From: Novosphingobium sp.
GTDB lineage: Bacteria > Pseudomonadota > Alphaproteobacteria > Sphingomonadales > Sphingomonadaceae
Assembly: GCA_016719755.1 (NCBI GenBank)
Contig: JADJYM010000015.1
Location: 186,001-250,000 of the forward strand
Length of the DNA: 64,000 nt
Direction of reading: 5' to 3'
The position numbers and the translations under genes were made by a program. Within the stretch, counting starts at the first letter, position 1, and each line of letters opens with the position of its first letter. Positions 53,692-62,441 of the stretch are shown piece after piece. The notes beneath the pieces are model-generated. The model saw nothing but the letters and a program-made list of their open reading frames with translations, did not search any database and was not told where the DNA came from.

Positions 53692-54462
53692 CTAGTCCTC
53701 CACCATTGCAACGGCCCTGATCCACCCGGCGCTGGCGCCTTCGATCTTGACCGGGAAGCAGCTGACGGTGAAGCCATGCGCGGGCAGGGCGGCCAGGTTC
53801 GCCAGCTTCTCGATTTGCCAGTAGGGGCGGATGCGGCCGGCCTTGTGGCCTTCCCAGATGATTGCCGGATCGCGCGTCTCGGCCCATTTGCGCGCGGTGT
53901 GGCTGAACGGGGCATCCCATGACCAGGCATCGGTGCCAACCACCTCCACGCCGCGCTCGGTCAGCCACAGCGTCGCTTCGGCGCCAAGGCCGACCCCCTG
54001 ATCGGTGAAATTGTCGGTGCCATAGACCGCCCCGGACTGGACCAGCACGATGTCGAGCGGCTGGAGATCGTGCCCGATGCGGGCCAGTTCCGCCTCCACC
54101 TCGGCCGCGCTGACTACGTGGCCGTGCGGCAGATTGCTGAAATCCAGCTTCACGCCGGGACGGAAGAACCGGTCTAGCGGGGCCTCGTCAATGGTCGGCG
54201 CGCGGCGCGCGCCATCATCGGTGGTGGAATGGTAATGCCACGGCGCGTCCATGTGGGTGCCGTTGTGGGTGGACAGGGTCAGCGTTTCCACCGCCCAGCC
54301 TTCGCCATCCGGCAGGTCAGCCTTTTCCAGCCCCGAGAAGAACAGCGCGATCTGCGCCCAGGTGCTCTCGTGCGTGGTATAGCTGATCTGCGGCAGCATC
54401 ATCGGCGGGTCGGAAATCACCCGGGTGGTGATCGGGATCGAGAGGTCGATGAAAGTCGTCAT
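53692..54462 (-). CDS. Cyclase family / kynurenine formamidase-like metal hydrolase
   Basis: Protein of 256 residues with the family signature HNGTHMDAPWHYH near residue 65, whose histidines and aspartate bind a divalent metal. VVGTDAWSWDAPF and the PVKIEGASAGWIRAVA C-terminus are also typical. Members hydrolyse N-formylkynurenine, isatin or related amides; this one's substrate is not readable. It is divergent from the thioesterase-like gene, with ~46 bp between starts. Confidence 0.88.
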   Translation of the reverse strand: MTTFIDLSIPITTRVISDPPMMLPQISYTTHESTWAQIALFFSGLEKADLPDGEGWAVETLTLSTHNGTHMDAPWHYHSTTDDGARRAPTIDEAPLDRFFRPGVKLDFSNLPHGHVVSAAEVEAELARIGHDLQPLDIVLVQSGAVYGTDNFTDQGVGLGAEATLWLTERGVEVVGTDAWSWDAPFSHTARKWAETRDPAIIWEGHKAGRIRPYWQIEKLANLAALPAHGFTVSCFPVKIEGASAGWIRAVAMVED

Positions 54463-54508
54463 GGCGCGGAGGATTGACCTCCTTTCCGTTTACGTCAATG
54501 GCTGGGGC

Positions 54509-55285
54509 ATGAGCCTGCCCGATACCCTTTCCAGCATCCGCCGCATCGACGGCGGTTTCGCCACCACGGTCCCCGAGGACTGGATGCAGGGACGCACCTG
54601 CTATGGCGGGTTTTCCTCCGCCCTCGCGCTGGAAGCCGCGCGCGGGCTTGCCCCCGATCTGCCGCCGCTGCGCTCCGCGCAGGTCAGCTTTGTCGGTCCG
54701 CTTTCGGGCGAGGTCGAGGTGCGCGCGAAAGTGCTGCGGCGCGGGCGCAACGCCAGCTGGATCAGTGCAGAGATTACCAGCGATGCCGGGGTGGGATTGA
54801 CGGCTACTTTCGTGTTCATGGGGCCGGTGGACAGTTCGCTCCACCTGCATGAGGTGCCGCTGCCCGCGAAGGTCGTGCCGGTCGAGCAGGCCAAGCCGAT
54901 CCCGGAAGGGCGGGGACCCGGCTTTGCTGGTCACTTCAACCGCCGCTTCGGCCTGCCGCGCACCGATGCGCCGGAGCCCGAAATCGGTTGGTGGGTCCAG
55001 CTCAAGGACCGCGAAGGGCTCGATCCGATGGTCGAGCTGCTGCTGTGCGGCGATGCCCTGCCGCCGGGCGTATTATTCATGATGCAGAGCGCCGCGCCGA
55101 TCAGTTCGATGACCTGGCTGGTCAACCTGCTGACCCCGCTGCCGGCCAGCCGCGATGGTTGGTGGTTCCTGCGCTCGGCCGGGAACTATGCGGAAAAAGG
55201 GTGCTCCAGCCAGGACATGGGCATCTGGACCGCCGATGGCGAGGCGGTGGCGGTGGGAGTGCAGTCGATCGCGTTGTTCGGCTGA
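54509..55285 (+). CDS. Acyl-CoA thioesterase-like double hot-dog protein
   Basis: Protein of 258 residues resembling TesB-like acyl-CoA thioesterases: two hot-dog-like halves, the first with GRTCYGGFSSALALEAA and VSFVGPLSGEVEVRAKVLRRGRN, the second ending in DGWWFLRSAGNYAEKGCSSQDMGIWTADGEAV. ATG 54509 (MSLPDTLSSI) is preferred to several upstream in-frame codons, which run through the divergent cyclase start. Substrate unknown; acyl-CoA turnover is plausible near the propionyl-CoA genes. Confidence 0.8.
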   Translation: MSLPDTLSSIRRIDGGFATTVPEDWMQGRTCYGGFSSALALEAARGLAPDLPPLRSAQVSFVGPLSGEVEVRAKVLRRGRNASWISAEITSDAGVGLTATFVFMGPVDSSLHLHEVPLPAKVVPVEQAKPIPEGRGPGFAGHFNRRFGLPRTDAPEPEIGWWVQLKDREGLDPMVELLLCGDALPPGVLFMMQSAAPISSMTWLVNLLTPLPASRDGWWFLRSAGNYAEKGCSSQDMGIWTADGEAVAVGVQSIALFG

Positions 55286-55292
55286 TGATTGC

Positions 55293-56672
55293 TCAAGCTG
55301 GCGCGGGCTGATTGAGCACCTTGCCCATCGCCAGCCTGAACAGCACGAACCCGACCAGCCCCGCCACGGCCGTGCCGACGTGCAGCAACCAGAACTGCGG
55401 GGTCGGCATGCTGGAATACCAGCCGCCGATCACGCCCACGATCTTGTTGGCCGAGAAGAAGGTCAGGTAATAGATCCCGATCACCGTGGCGTTGAGCGCG
55501 CGCGGGGCAACCTTGGTGAACAGCGCCAGGCTGACCGGCATGATGTGGGCAAAGCCGATCGAGTTGAACAGGTGGAACAGCAGCGGCCAACCGAGGCCGA
55601 TCTTGCCGCTCCCTTGCGTCACTGCCGCCATGTAGAGGCACAGTCCGCCCGCGATCACGAAGAAACTGCCCAGGATCATCTTGCCGATCTCGTCCGGTTC
55701 CCAGTGCCCCCGGTCGGTCCGCCACTTCCAGAACAGCGCCACAGCGGCGAGCATGGCAAAGCTAAGCGCCGCGTCGATGGTGATCATGTAGGTGGTGGGC
55801 AGGGTGGTGCCGAAGAAGGTCAGCTGGAACTGCTCGTCCGCCCAGACGAGGTAGGCGTTGAAGATCTCCTGGTTGGTCAGCATCGACAGCGCCAGCACCG
55901 GGATCAGCAGCAGCAGCGCGAACAGGCGCGGCCAGTCGGCGCGGGTCATTGGCGGAGCGGGATTGCCGCTTTTCGCCGCATCGCGGCTGTCCTGCGGCAG
56001 CCACGGCCCGGCCTTGAGATAGAGCAGCAGGCCCAGCACCATGACCACGCCGGCCGTGCCGAAGCCATAATGCCAGCCCACCTTTTCCCCCAGCGTGCCC
56101 GAAATCAGCGGTGCAGCGATCACGCTGACGTTGATCGCGATGTAGAATATCTGGAACGCCATCGCCCGGCGCAGGTCGTTCGGGCCATACAGTTCGCCCA
56201 CCTGGCTGGCGATGTTGCCCTTGAACAGGCCCACGCCGACAATCAGCGAGATCAGTGCGAACAGGAACATTCCCTCAAACGCCATCAGGAAATGGCCCAA
56301 CGCCATCACCACCCCGCCCAGGATCAACGTGGCGCGGCGGCCCAGCCAGCGATCCGCGATCAGCCCGCCGAGGATGGGGGTAAGATAGACGAGGCTGGTG
56401 TAGTCCCCGAAGATTGCTGAGGCGAGCGGCTGGCCTTCCAGCCCTTCGTAATGCCAAGAACGCAGCCAGGCGAGACCCGCGACATTGCCGATATTTTCCG
56501 GCAGCAGCAGGTACTTGGTCATGTAGAGGACCAGCAGCGACTGCATTGAATAGTAGGAAAACCGCTCGCATCCCTCGACGAACGAGAGATAGCCGAGCCC
56601 CTTGGGATGGCCGAGGAAGGCGCGATCGTGCGCCGGTGCGTCGAGTTCGGGCGTGGCTTCGGCAGCGGTCAT
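55293..56672 (-). CDS. Proton-dependent oligopeptide transporter (POT/PTR family)
   Basis: Major-facilitator-fold peptide symporter of 459 residues with about 12-14 hydrophobic segments. The proton-coupling ExxERF motif appears as EGCERFSYYS near residues 33-42, and GGLIADRWLGRRATLILGG marks the loop between helices 2 and 3. Imports di- and tripeptides, with specificity unknown. It converges on the thioesterase-like gene with 7 bp between stops. The ~110-bp gap on its 5' side holds nothing I can name. Confidence 0.92.
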   Translation of the reverse strand: MTAAEATPELDAPAHDRAFLGHPKGLGYLSFVEGCERFSYYSMQSLLVLYMTKYLLLPENIGNVAGLAWLRSWHYEGLEGQPLASAIFGDYTSLVYLTPILGGLIADRWLGRRATLILGGVVMALGHFLMAFEGMFLFALISLIVGVGLFKGNIASQVGELYGPNDLRRAMAFQIFYIAINVSVIAAPLISGTLGEKVGWHYGFGTAGVVMVLGLLLYLKAGPWLPQDSRDAAKSGNPAPPMTRADWPRLFALLLLIPVLALSMLTNQEIFNAYLVWADEQFQLTFFGTTLPTTYMITIDAALSFAMLAAVALFWKWRTDRGHWEPDEIGKMILGSFFVIAGGLCLYMAAVTQGSGKIGLGWPLLFHLFNSIGFAHIMPVSLALFTKVAPRALNATVIGIYYLTFFSANKIVGVIGGWYSSMPTPQFWLLHVGTAVAGLVGFVLFRLAMGKVLNQPAPA

Positions 56673-56782
56673 GGGCGGCTTCCCGTTCGTTTCGTTTGCA
56701 ACGGGTTAGCGATATTGCCGCAGCGCGCAACGCATTCCGTGGATTGTGGCGATACGCACGAAATGAGGAAATGGAGGTCTGG

Positions 56783-57889
56783 CTAGCCCCGCAGCTGCCC
56801 GTCCAGGAACGCCGCGACATCGTCCAGCGCCACGTCCTTGGCCAGGAACGCCTCGCCGATGCCTTTCAGCAGCACGAAGGGCAGGGTGCCCGCGTCCATC
56901 TTCTTGTCGTGCAGCATGTGCCGGGTCAACGTCTGCCCGTCGCAGTTGAGGCCAAGCCCCGACAGTTCGCCCACCATGCCGAGTGCGGCGAAGTGGCTGG
57001 CGATGCGGTCGGCGCTGGCCATTGGCATCAGGCCGCGCCGGGCCGAGTAGCGGGCGGCGAGGACCATGCCCAGCGCCACGCCCTCGCCATGGAGCAGGCG
57101 ATCGGAAAAGCCGGTTTGCGCTTCCAGCGCATGGCCGAAGGTATGGCCCAGATTGAGCAGAGCGCGCAGGCCCAGCGTCTCGCGCTCATCTTCCCTGACG
57201 ATCCGCGCCTTGGCCGCGACCGAGTGCGCCACCGCATATTCGCGCGCGGCGGCATCGCCCTCCAGCACTGCCGCCCCATGCTCGTCGCACCAGGCGAAGA
57301 AATCGGCATCGCCAAGGATGCCGTACTTGACCACTTCGGCGTAGCCCGCCTTCAGTTCGCGCGCGGGCAGGGTGTCAAGCACGGCAAGATCGGCCAGCAC
57401 CAGCGCGGGCTGGTGGAAGGCGCCGACCAGGTTCTTGCCCGCGGGGGTGTTGATCGCGGTCTTGCCGCCGACGCTCGAATCGACCTGCGCCAGCAGGCTG
57501 GTGGGCAGCTGGATGAAGTTGCAGCCGCGCTTGAGGATCGATGCGGCAAAGCCGGTGAGGTCGCCGATCACTCCGCCGCCCAGCGCCAGCACATGATCGC
57601 CGCGTTCCACTTCCTCGGCCAGCATCCAGTCGACCGTCGCGGCGAGTTGCTCCCAGCTTTTGCTCGCCTCGCCCGGCGGGAGGATCCGCCAGGCTGCCTC
57701 GTGGCCGCCCTGGTGCAGCGCGTTTTCAACCACTGGTCCCCACGCGGCGTGAACCTGCGCATCGGTGACGATCGGCACACGCCGCTTGCGCAGACGGCCG
57801 CTGCATTGTTCGACGAGCCCCGCGAGCAGGCCGGTGCCGACCCTTACCTCATAGGGCCGCCCGGCAATATCGACGGGGATCACAGCCAT
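56783..57889 (-). CDS. aroB: 3-dehydroquinate synthase
   Basis: Second enzyme of the shikimate pathway, a NAD+ and metal-dependent cyclase. LGGGVIGDLTGFAAS is the NAD-binding loop, VDSSVGGKTAIN the substrate loop, and LLNLGHTFGHALEA contributes metal-binding histidines. 368 residues is standard. It overlaps the 3' end of aroK by 10 bp, forming the common aroK-aroB unit. Confidence 0.95.
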   Translation of the reverse strand: MAVIPVDIAGRPYEVRVGTGLLAGLVEQCSGRLRKRRVPIVTDAQVHAAWGPVVENALHQGGHEAAWRILPPGEASKSWEQLAATVDWMLAEEVERGDHVLALGGGVIGDLTGFAASILKRGCNFIQLPTSLLAQVDSSVGGKTAINTPAGKNLVGAFHQPALVLADLAVLDTLPARELKAGYAEVVKYGILGDADFFAWCDEHGAAVLEGDAAAREYAVAHSVAAKARIVREDERETLGLRALLNLGHTFGHALEAQTGFSDRLLHGEGVALGMVLAARYSARRGLMPMASADRIASHFAALGMVGELSGLGLNCDGQTLTRHMLHDKKMDAGTLPFVLLKGIGEAFLAKDVALDDVAAFLDGQLRG

Positions 57890-58464
57890 TGTTCAATTCC
57901 CTTGAGGACCTTGCCCACGGTGCGCGACTGCGGCCCGCTGGTGCTCATCACGTGGATCGGCGCCTGGGCATAGGCGCCTTCGCGCTCCGCTTTGAGCCGG
58001 GCGATGATTTCGCGCGGGTTGCCGCCGCGCAGCAGCGGGCGGGTATCCTTGCGCCCGACCCGTTCGACCAGCGTGTCGACATCGCTGTCCAGCCAGACCG
58101 CGATTCCATCGCGCAGGATCAATGCGCGGGTTTCGGCATTGACGAAAGCGCCGCCGCCAGTGGCGATGATCTTGCGGCGTTCCGCCAACGGCCCATCCAG
58201 CAGGCGCGCGATCACCCGCCGCTCGCCATCACGGAAATAGGGTTCGCCGTAAGTCGCAAAGATCTCCGAGATCGACATCTGCGCGGCGCGCTCGATTTCT
58301 TCGTCGGCATCGACGAAGGGCATGTGGAGCAGGCCGGCCAGCTTGCGCCCGACGCTTGATTTGCCCACGCCCATCATGCCCACCAGCACCACGGGGCGAT
58401 CGATCCGCTGGGCCAGCGTTTCGATCTCGGTGGGGGTCAGCGATAAGGAAGCGTCATGGTCCAT
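57880..58464 (-). CDS. aroK: Shikimate kinase
   Basis: ATP-dependent 3-phosphorylation of shikimate. The P-loop GMMGVGKSS spans residues 29-37. FVDADEEIERAA binds substrate and metal, and IIATGGGAFVNAETR carries the glycine triplet. ATG at 58464 (MDHDASLSLTP) is preferred over an in-frame codon 66 bases upstream. 194 residues is slightly longer than the E. coli enzyme because of an N-terminal extension. Confidence 0.95.
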   Translation of the reverse strand: MDHDASLSLTPTEIETLAQRIDRPVVLVGMMGVGKSSVGRKLAGLLHMPFVDADEEIERAAQMSISEIFATYGEPYFRDGERRVIARLLDGPLAERRKIIATGGGAFVNAETRALILRDGIAVWLDSDVDTLVERVGRKDTRPLLRGGNPREIIARLKAEREGAYAQAPIHVMSTSGPQSRTVGKVLKGIEQWL

Positions 58465-58523
58465 TGCGGCTTTGCCTATAGTTGGGCTAGTCCCCAGCGC
58501 AAGCATCGGGGAACGAGGTTCGC

Positions 58524-58673
58524 GTGGCATTGAGATTGCGCAAGGCAGGGCTGATCGCGGGCGTGGCGGCTGTGGGGCTGGCGGCGCTGCTGGGTTGGGC
58601 CTGGGCCGATGGCGGCGAACAGCCGCTGCGCCCGGTCAGCGAACCGGTGACGATTCCGGGGGCAAGCCGGTGA
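58524..58673 (+). CDS. Small membrane or exported protein (49 aa), function unknown
   Basis: Begins GTG at 58524 with GAACGAGG just upstream. The product starts VALRLRKAGLIAGVAAVGL, then AALLGWAWADGGEQPLRP, and ends in a short Pro/Ser-rich tail: basic N-terminus, one hydrophobic helix, short exposed tail. Its TGA stop overlaps a possible GTG start of the next gene (GTGA), suggesting coupling. Divergent from aroK by ~60 bp. No recognised family. Confidence 0.6.
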   Translation: MALRLRKAGLIAGVAAVGLAALLGWAWADGGEQPLRPVSEPVTIPGASR

Positions 58674-58681
58674 GCTTGCGC

Positions 58682-60517
58682 ATGAAACGGTTCGGCCTGA
58701 TTGCAGCCGGGGCTGCGCTGGGGCTTACTTCGGTCTGGGCGACCGCGCAGGATGCGCCCGAATCCCTGCTTCCGCCGGGATTTGACCGGCCCAAGTCCAG
58801 CGCTTCGCCGCGCCCGGCAGCCAGTCCAGCGGGCAGCGGTGGATCGGTTTCGGTGCCGGTGGTTCAGCAGTTGCCAGGTAGCGGCGCTGCCAGCAGCGGT
58901 GCCGCGCCGACACTTTCCTCTGGCGTCAGGGTGCCGACACTCAAAGAGCTTGAGGCGATGTCGCCGGACGAGCTTGACGAGGCGCTGGGGCTGAAGCCCA
59001 AGTTCGATATGCCAGCCGCCGCGCGTCGCTCGATGAAGCAGATCGGTGTGCTGGGTCTGGACGAGGGCGGATTCGCCGCCGGTTCGCTGGCCGGTCAGAA
59101 CCCGGCGCTGGTCAAGGCCGCGCTCGATGGCAACAGGGGGCAGCTGGTTTCGCGCTGGGGGCACATCCTGCTGCGCCGCGCGCTGGCCTCGCGGCTGGAT
59201 GCGCCGACAGGCATGAACCCGGCAGACTTTGCCGCCGCGCGCGCCGCCCTGCTGCTCCGCATGGGCGAGGGCGAGGCCGCGCGCGCGCTGGTCCAGGATA
59301 TCGATGCGGGCAACTACACCCCGGCGCTGACCCAGGCGGCGATCGATGCCTTTGCCTTCACGGCCGATGTTACCGGGGCCTGCCCGGTGGTGATGGTTCA
59401 CGGCGGGGCGCGCAAGGATGCCGATTGGCGCGTGCTGCGCGGCGTCTGCGCGGCGTTTCAGGGCGATGGCGCGGCGGGAATGGCCCAGCTTGACCGACTG
59501 CAGAACGAAGGCGCCTGGCCCAAGATTGATATCCTGCTTGCGCAGAAATACGCCGGTGCCGCGGGCAAATCGCGGCGCGCGGTGAAGATCGAATGGGACG
59601 GGGTGAACGACCTGAATCCCTGGCGCTATGCCCTGACCATCGCGGTCGGGCTGGAGCCGCCGGCGGAACTGATCAAGGCGGCGCCGATCCGCTACACCTA
59701 TGCCGCCGCGACCGCGCCGATGCTGCCGCTGGCGACGCGCGCGGCGGCTGCGGACCGCGCCGGGGGTCAGGGTATCCTGTCGTCAGCGGCAATGGTCGAT
59801 CTTTACGCACAGATCTATGCGCAGGACGACATTACGGGCGACTGGGCCGCCAACGCGACAACGCTGCGCAATGCCTATGTCGCGGAGACGGCCGAGGCGC
59901 GGATGGCGGCGATGCGCCAGTTGTGGGACGGCGGGGCCGAACCGCAGACGCGCTATGCGCGGCAAGTCCTCACCGCCTATGCGGCGGCGCGCATGCCGGT
60001 CAGCGGGGATTTCGCCGCCGACGCGCCGGACCTTGTCGCCTCGATGCTTGCCGCCGGGCTTGATGCCAATGCCCTGCGCTGGGCGCCGCAGGCCGATGCG
60101 GGATCGCTCGCCTGGGGGCAGCTCGCGCTGGCGGCGCCGCAGCGCTCGACTCCGGTCGACGGCGGCGCGCTGGACGGTTTCCATGGCAACGATGAAAGTG
60201 CGGACTACCGCAAGTCGCGGTTCCTGCTGGCCGGCCTGATGGGGCTGGGGCGGGTCGATCAGAACGCGGCGCGCGATTTCGCGGCTAAGCTCGATCTCGA
60301 TTTCAACCGCCAATCGCGCTGGAGCAGCCTGATCGAGCAGGCGGCCGATGCCAACAATCAGGCGCTTGTCGCGCTGCTGGCGGGGCTTGGAATGCAGGGC
60401 AACGGGTGGGACCGGATGACCGCGATGCACCTCTACCACATCGTTTCCGCGCTTAATCGCGTGGGCCTGACCGCCGAGGCGCGGATGATCGCGGCCGAGG
60501 CGGTGGCAAGGGGCTAG
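58682..60517 (+). CDS. Secreted alpha-helical repeat-like protein, function unknown
   Basis: Protein of 611 residues with a clear signal peptide (MKRFGLIAAGAALGLTSVWA-TAQD), then a Pro/Ser/Ala/Gly-rich linker to about residue 80. Thereafter it is Ala-rich and helical with irregular solenoid-like repeats and no enzyme motif I recognise. A GTG at 58670, four codons upstream and overlapping the previous stop, is an alternative start. It is followed by xerD in the same reading frame. Likely periplasmic; role unknown. Much longer upstream reading frames run antisense to aroK and are rejected. Confidence 0.75.
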   Translation: MKRFGLIAAGAALGLTSVWATAQDAPESLLPPGFDRPKSSASPRPAASPAGSGGSVSVPVVQQLPGSGAASSGAAPTLSSGVRVPTLKELEAMSPDELDEALGLKPKFDMPAAARRSMKQIGVLGLDEGGFAAGSLAGQNPALVKAALDGNRGQLVSRWGHILLRRALASRLDAPTGMNPADFAAARAALLLRMGEGEAARALVQDIDAGNYTPALTQAAIDAFAFTADVTGACPVVMVHGGARKDADWRVLRGVCAAFQGDGAAGMAQLDRLQNEGAWPKIDILLAQKYAGAAGKSRRAVKIEWDGVNDLNPWRYALTIAVGLEPPAELIKAAPIRYTYAAATAPMLPLATRAAAADRAGGQGILSSAAMVDLYAQIYAQDDITGDWAANATTLRNAYVAETAEARMAAMRQLWDGGAEPQTRYARQVLTAYAAARMPVSGDFAADAPDLVASMLAAGLDANALRWAPQADAGSLAWGQLALAAPQRSTPVDGGALDGFHGNDESADYRKSRFLLAGLMGLGRVDQNAARDFAAKLDLDFNRQSRWSSLIEQAADANNQALVALLAGLGMQGNGWDRMTAMHLYHIVSALNRVGLTAEARMIAAEAVARG

Positions 60518-60550
60518 GCCCTGTCAGCCGCGATCGAGGCCTTTCTGGCC

Positions 60551-61405
60551 ATGCTCGCAGCAGAGCGGGGCGCTGCGGCCAACACGCTGGCCGCCTATCG
60601 CCGCGATCTTGAAGGCGCCGAAGCGGAGATCGGCTCTCTGGTGGCGGCGGATGGCGCGGCACTGGCGCGTTTGAGCCATGCCTGGTCGGTGCTGGCGCCA
60701 TCGAGTCTTGCCCGCAAGAGCTCCGCGCTGCGCCAGTGTTTCGGCTTTCTGGTCGACGAGGGCTGGCGGGCCGACGATCCGTCCGCCGCCCTGCCGCGCG
60801 CGCGCAGCCGCCGTCCCCTGCCGCGCATCCTTTCCCATGCCGAGGTCGAGGCGCTGTTTGCCCGGGCCGAGGAAGAAGCGGCGGGCGACCGGCGCGAGGC
60901 GGTGCGCCTGCTTACCCTGCTTGAGCTGCTTTACGGGTCGGGCCTGCGCGCGACCGAACTAGTGTCTCTGCCGCTGGCCGCGGTGCCGCGCGATGCGCCG
61001 TTCCTTAACGTGACCGGCAAGGGTGGACAGCAGCGCATGGTGCCGGTGGGCAGCCGCGCCCGCGCCGCCCTGTCGCGCTGGACCGCGCTGCGCGGGGAAG
61101 GGGGGCGGATGCTGTTCCCCTCGCGCGGGGAAAGCGGGCACCTTACCCGGGTCAGGCTGTTCCAGCTGCTGCGTGAACTGGCGGGCAGGGCGGGGCTTGA
61201 CCCCGAAAAGGTCAGCCCGCACGTGCTGCGCCATGCCTTTGCCACCCACCTGCTGGAGGGCGGCGCGGACCTGAGGGTGCTCCAGACCCTGCTTGGCCAT
61301 GCCGACATCGCGACCACGCAGATCTACACTCATGTCGATTCGGCGCGGCTGGTGGCGCTGGTCAATGCCCGCCACCCTCTTGCCGTCCGCCCCGCGCGCG
61401 GCTAG
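60551..61405 (+). CDS. xerD: Tyrosine recombinase XerD-like
   Basis: Site-specific recombinase of the Xer type, which with XerC resolves chromosome dimers at dif. The catalytic residues are all visible: arginine in GLRATELVSLPL, HVLRHAFATHLLEGG (His and Arg), LLGHADIATTQIYTH with the nucleophile Y259. The first ATG is at 60551, but the ten codons before it (after an in-frame stop at 60515) encode LSAAIEAFLA, which looks like the missing first helix; a CTG at 60521 may be the true start. accA follows 10 bp after its stop. Confidence 0.88.
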   Translation: MLAAERGAAANTLAAYRRDLEGAEAEIGSLVAADGAALARLSHAWSVLAPSSLARKSSALRQCFGFLVDEGWRADDPSAALPRARSRRPLPRILSHAEVEALFARAEEEAAGDRREAVRLLTLLELLYGSGLRATELVSLPLAAVPRDAPFLNVTGKGGQQRMVPVGSRARAALSRWTALRGEGGRMLFPSRGESGHLTRVRLFQLLRELAGRAGLDPEKVSPHVLRHAFATHLLEGGADLRVLQTLLGHADIATTQIYTHVDSARLVALVNARHPLAVRPARG

Positions 61406-61415
61406 CGCGGAACCC

Positions 61416-62363
61416 ATGATTTCCTACCTAGAGTTCGAAAAGCCGGTTGCGGCGCTCGAGGCCCGCATTTCCGAGCTTCGCCAGACGGCGGCACAGGGCG
61501 ACGTTGATCTCGCCTCCGAGATCCGCCGGCTCGAAATGAAGAGCGCGGACCTGCTTGCCAGCACGTACAAGGCGCTGACGCCGTGGCAGAAGACCCAGGT
61601 GGCGCGTCACCCGATGCGGCCGCATTTCTGCGATTTCGTCAGCCTCGGCTTCGAGGACTTCATGCCGCTGGGAGGCGATCGCTACTACGGCGACGACCAG
61701 GCGATCATCGGCGGCTTCGCGCGGCTGAAGGGCCGCCGGATCATGCTGATCGGCCATGAAAAGGGCAACGACACCCAAAGCCGCATCCGCCACAACTTCG
61801 GCATGGGCAAGCCAGAGGGCTATCGTAAGGCGATCCGCCTGATGGAAATGGCCGGGCGCTTCGGCCTGCCGGTGGTGACGCTGGTCGATACCTCGGGCGC
61901 TTTCCCCGGCGTCGAGGCGGAAGAGCGCGGCCAGGCCGAGGCGATTGCCCGATCGACCGAGGCCTGCCTTGGTCTGCCGGTGCCGATGGTTGCCGCCGTG
62001 GTGGGCGAGGGTGGATCGGGCGGCGCGGTGGCGCTGGCCAGCGCCGAGCGCGTGCTGATGCTGGAACACGCGGTCTATTCGGTGATCTCGCCCGAAGGCT
62101 GCGCCTCGATCCTGTGGCGCACCTCGGAAAAGGCCGCCGACGCGGCCGAGGCGATGAAGGTTACCGCGCAGGATCTGCTGTCGCTTGGCGTGATCGACCG
62201 GATCGTCAGGGAACCGGTGGGCGGAGCGCACCGCGATCCCGCCGCCGCGATCGGTGCGCTGACCAGCGCGATCGACGAAGAGCTGACCCAGCTCTCGACC
62301 CTGCCCGCCGCAAAGCTGCGCGCCCGGCGCGAGGAACGCTTCCTGCGCATCGGCGAAGGGTGA
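61416..62363 (+). CDS. accA: Acetyl-CoA carboxylase carboxyltransferase, alpha subunit
   Basis: Committed step of fatty-acid synthesis, forming malonyl-CoA with AccD and AccBC. The N-terminal LEFEKPVAALEARISELR and the core GHEKGNDTQSRIRHNFGMGKPEGYRKA, VTLVDTSGAFPGVEAEERGQAEAIA and VVGEGGSGGAVALA are canonical. 315 residues is typical. ATG at 61416 follows xerD closely. No strong ribosome site is visible, so translation may be coupled to xerD. Confidence 0.96.
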   Translation: MISYLEFEKPVAALEARISELRQTAAQGDVDLASEIRRLEMKSADLLASTYKALTPWQKTQVARHPMRPHFCDFVSLGFEDFMPLGGDRYYGDDQAIIGGFARLKGRRIMLIGHEKGNDTQSRIRHNFGMGKPEGYRKAIRLMEMAGRFGLPVVTLVDTSGAFPGVEAEERGQAEAIARSTEACLGLPVPMVAAVVGEGGSGGAVALASAERVLMLEHAVYSVISPEGCASILWRTSEKAADAAEAMKVTAQDLLSLGVIDRIVREPVGGAHRDPAAAIGALTSAIDEELTQLSTLPAAKLRARREERFLRIGEG

Positions 62364-62441
62364 ACGCCTCTGGAACTTAGCGGTTTGCAGCGCGTTGCTT
62401 ACGTCGTAACGTGCCGCTAACCATAAGTTTCAGGAGGTTAT

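Noticed and set aside
62364-62441. TTAGCGG (62377) and CCGCTAA (62414) inverted repeat before the M48 protease gene
   Set aside because: Arms are 30 bp apart with no good inner stem; it could be chance or a promoter feature, so not annotated as a terminator.
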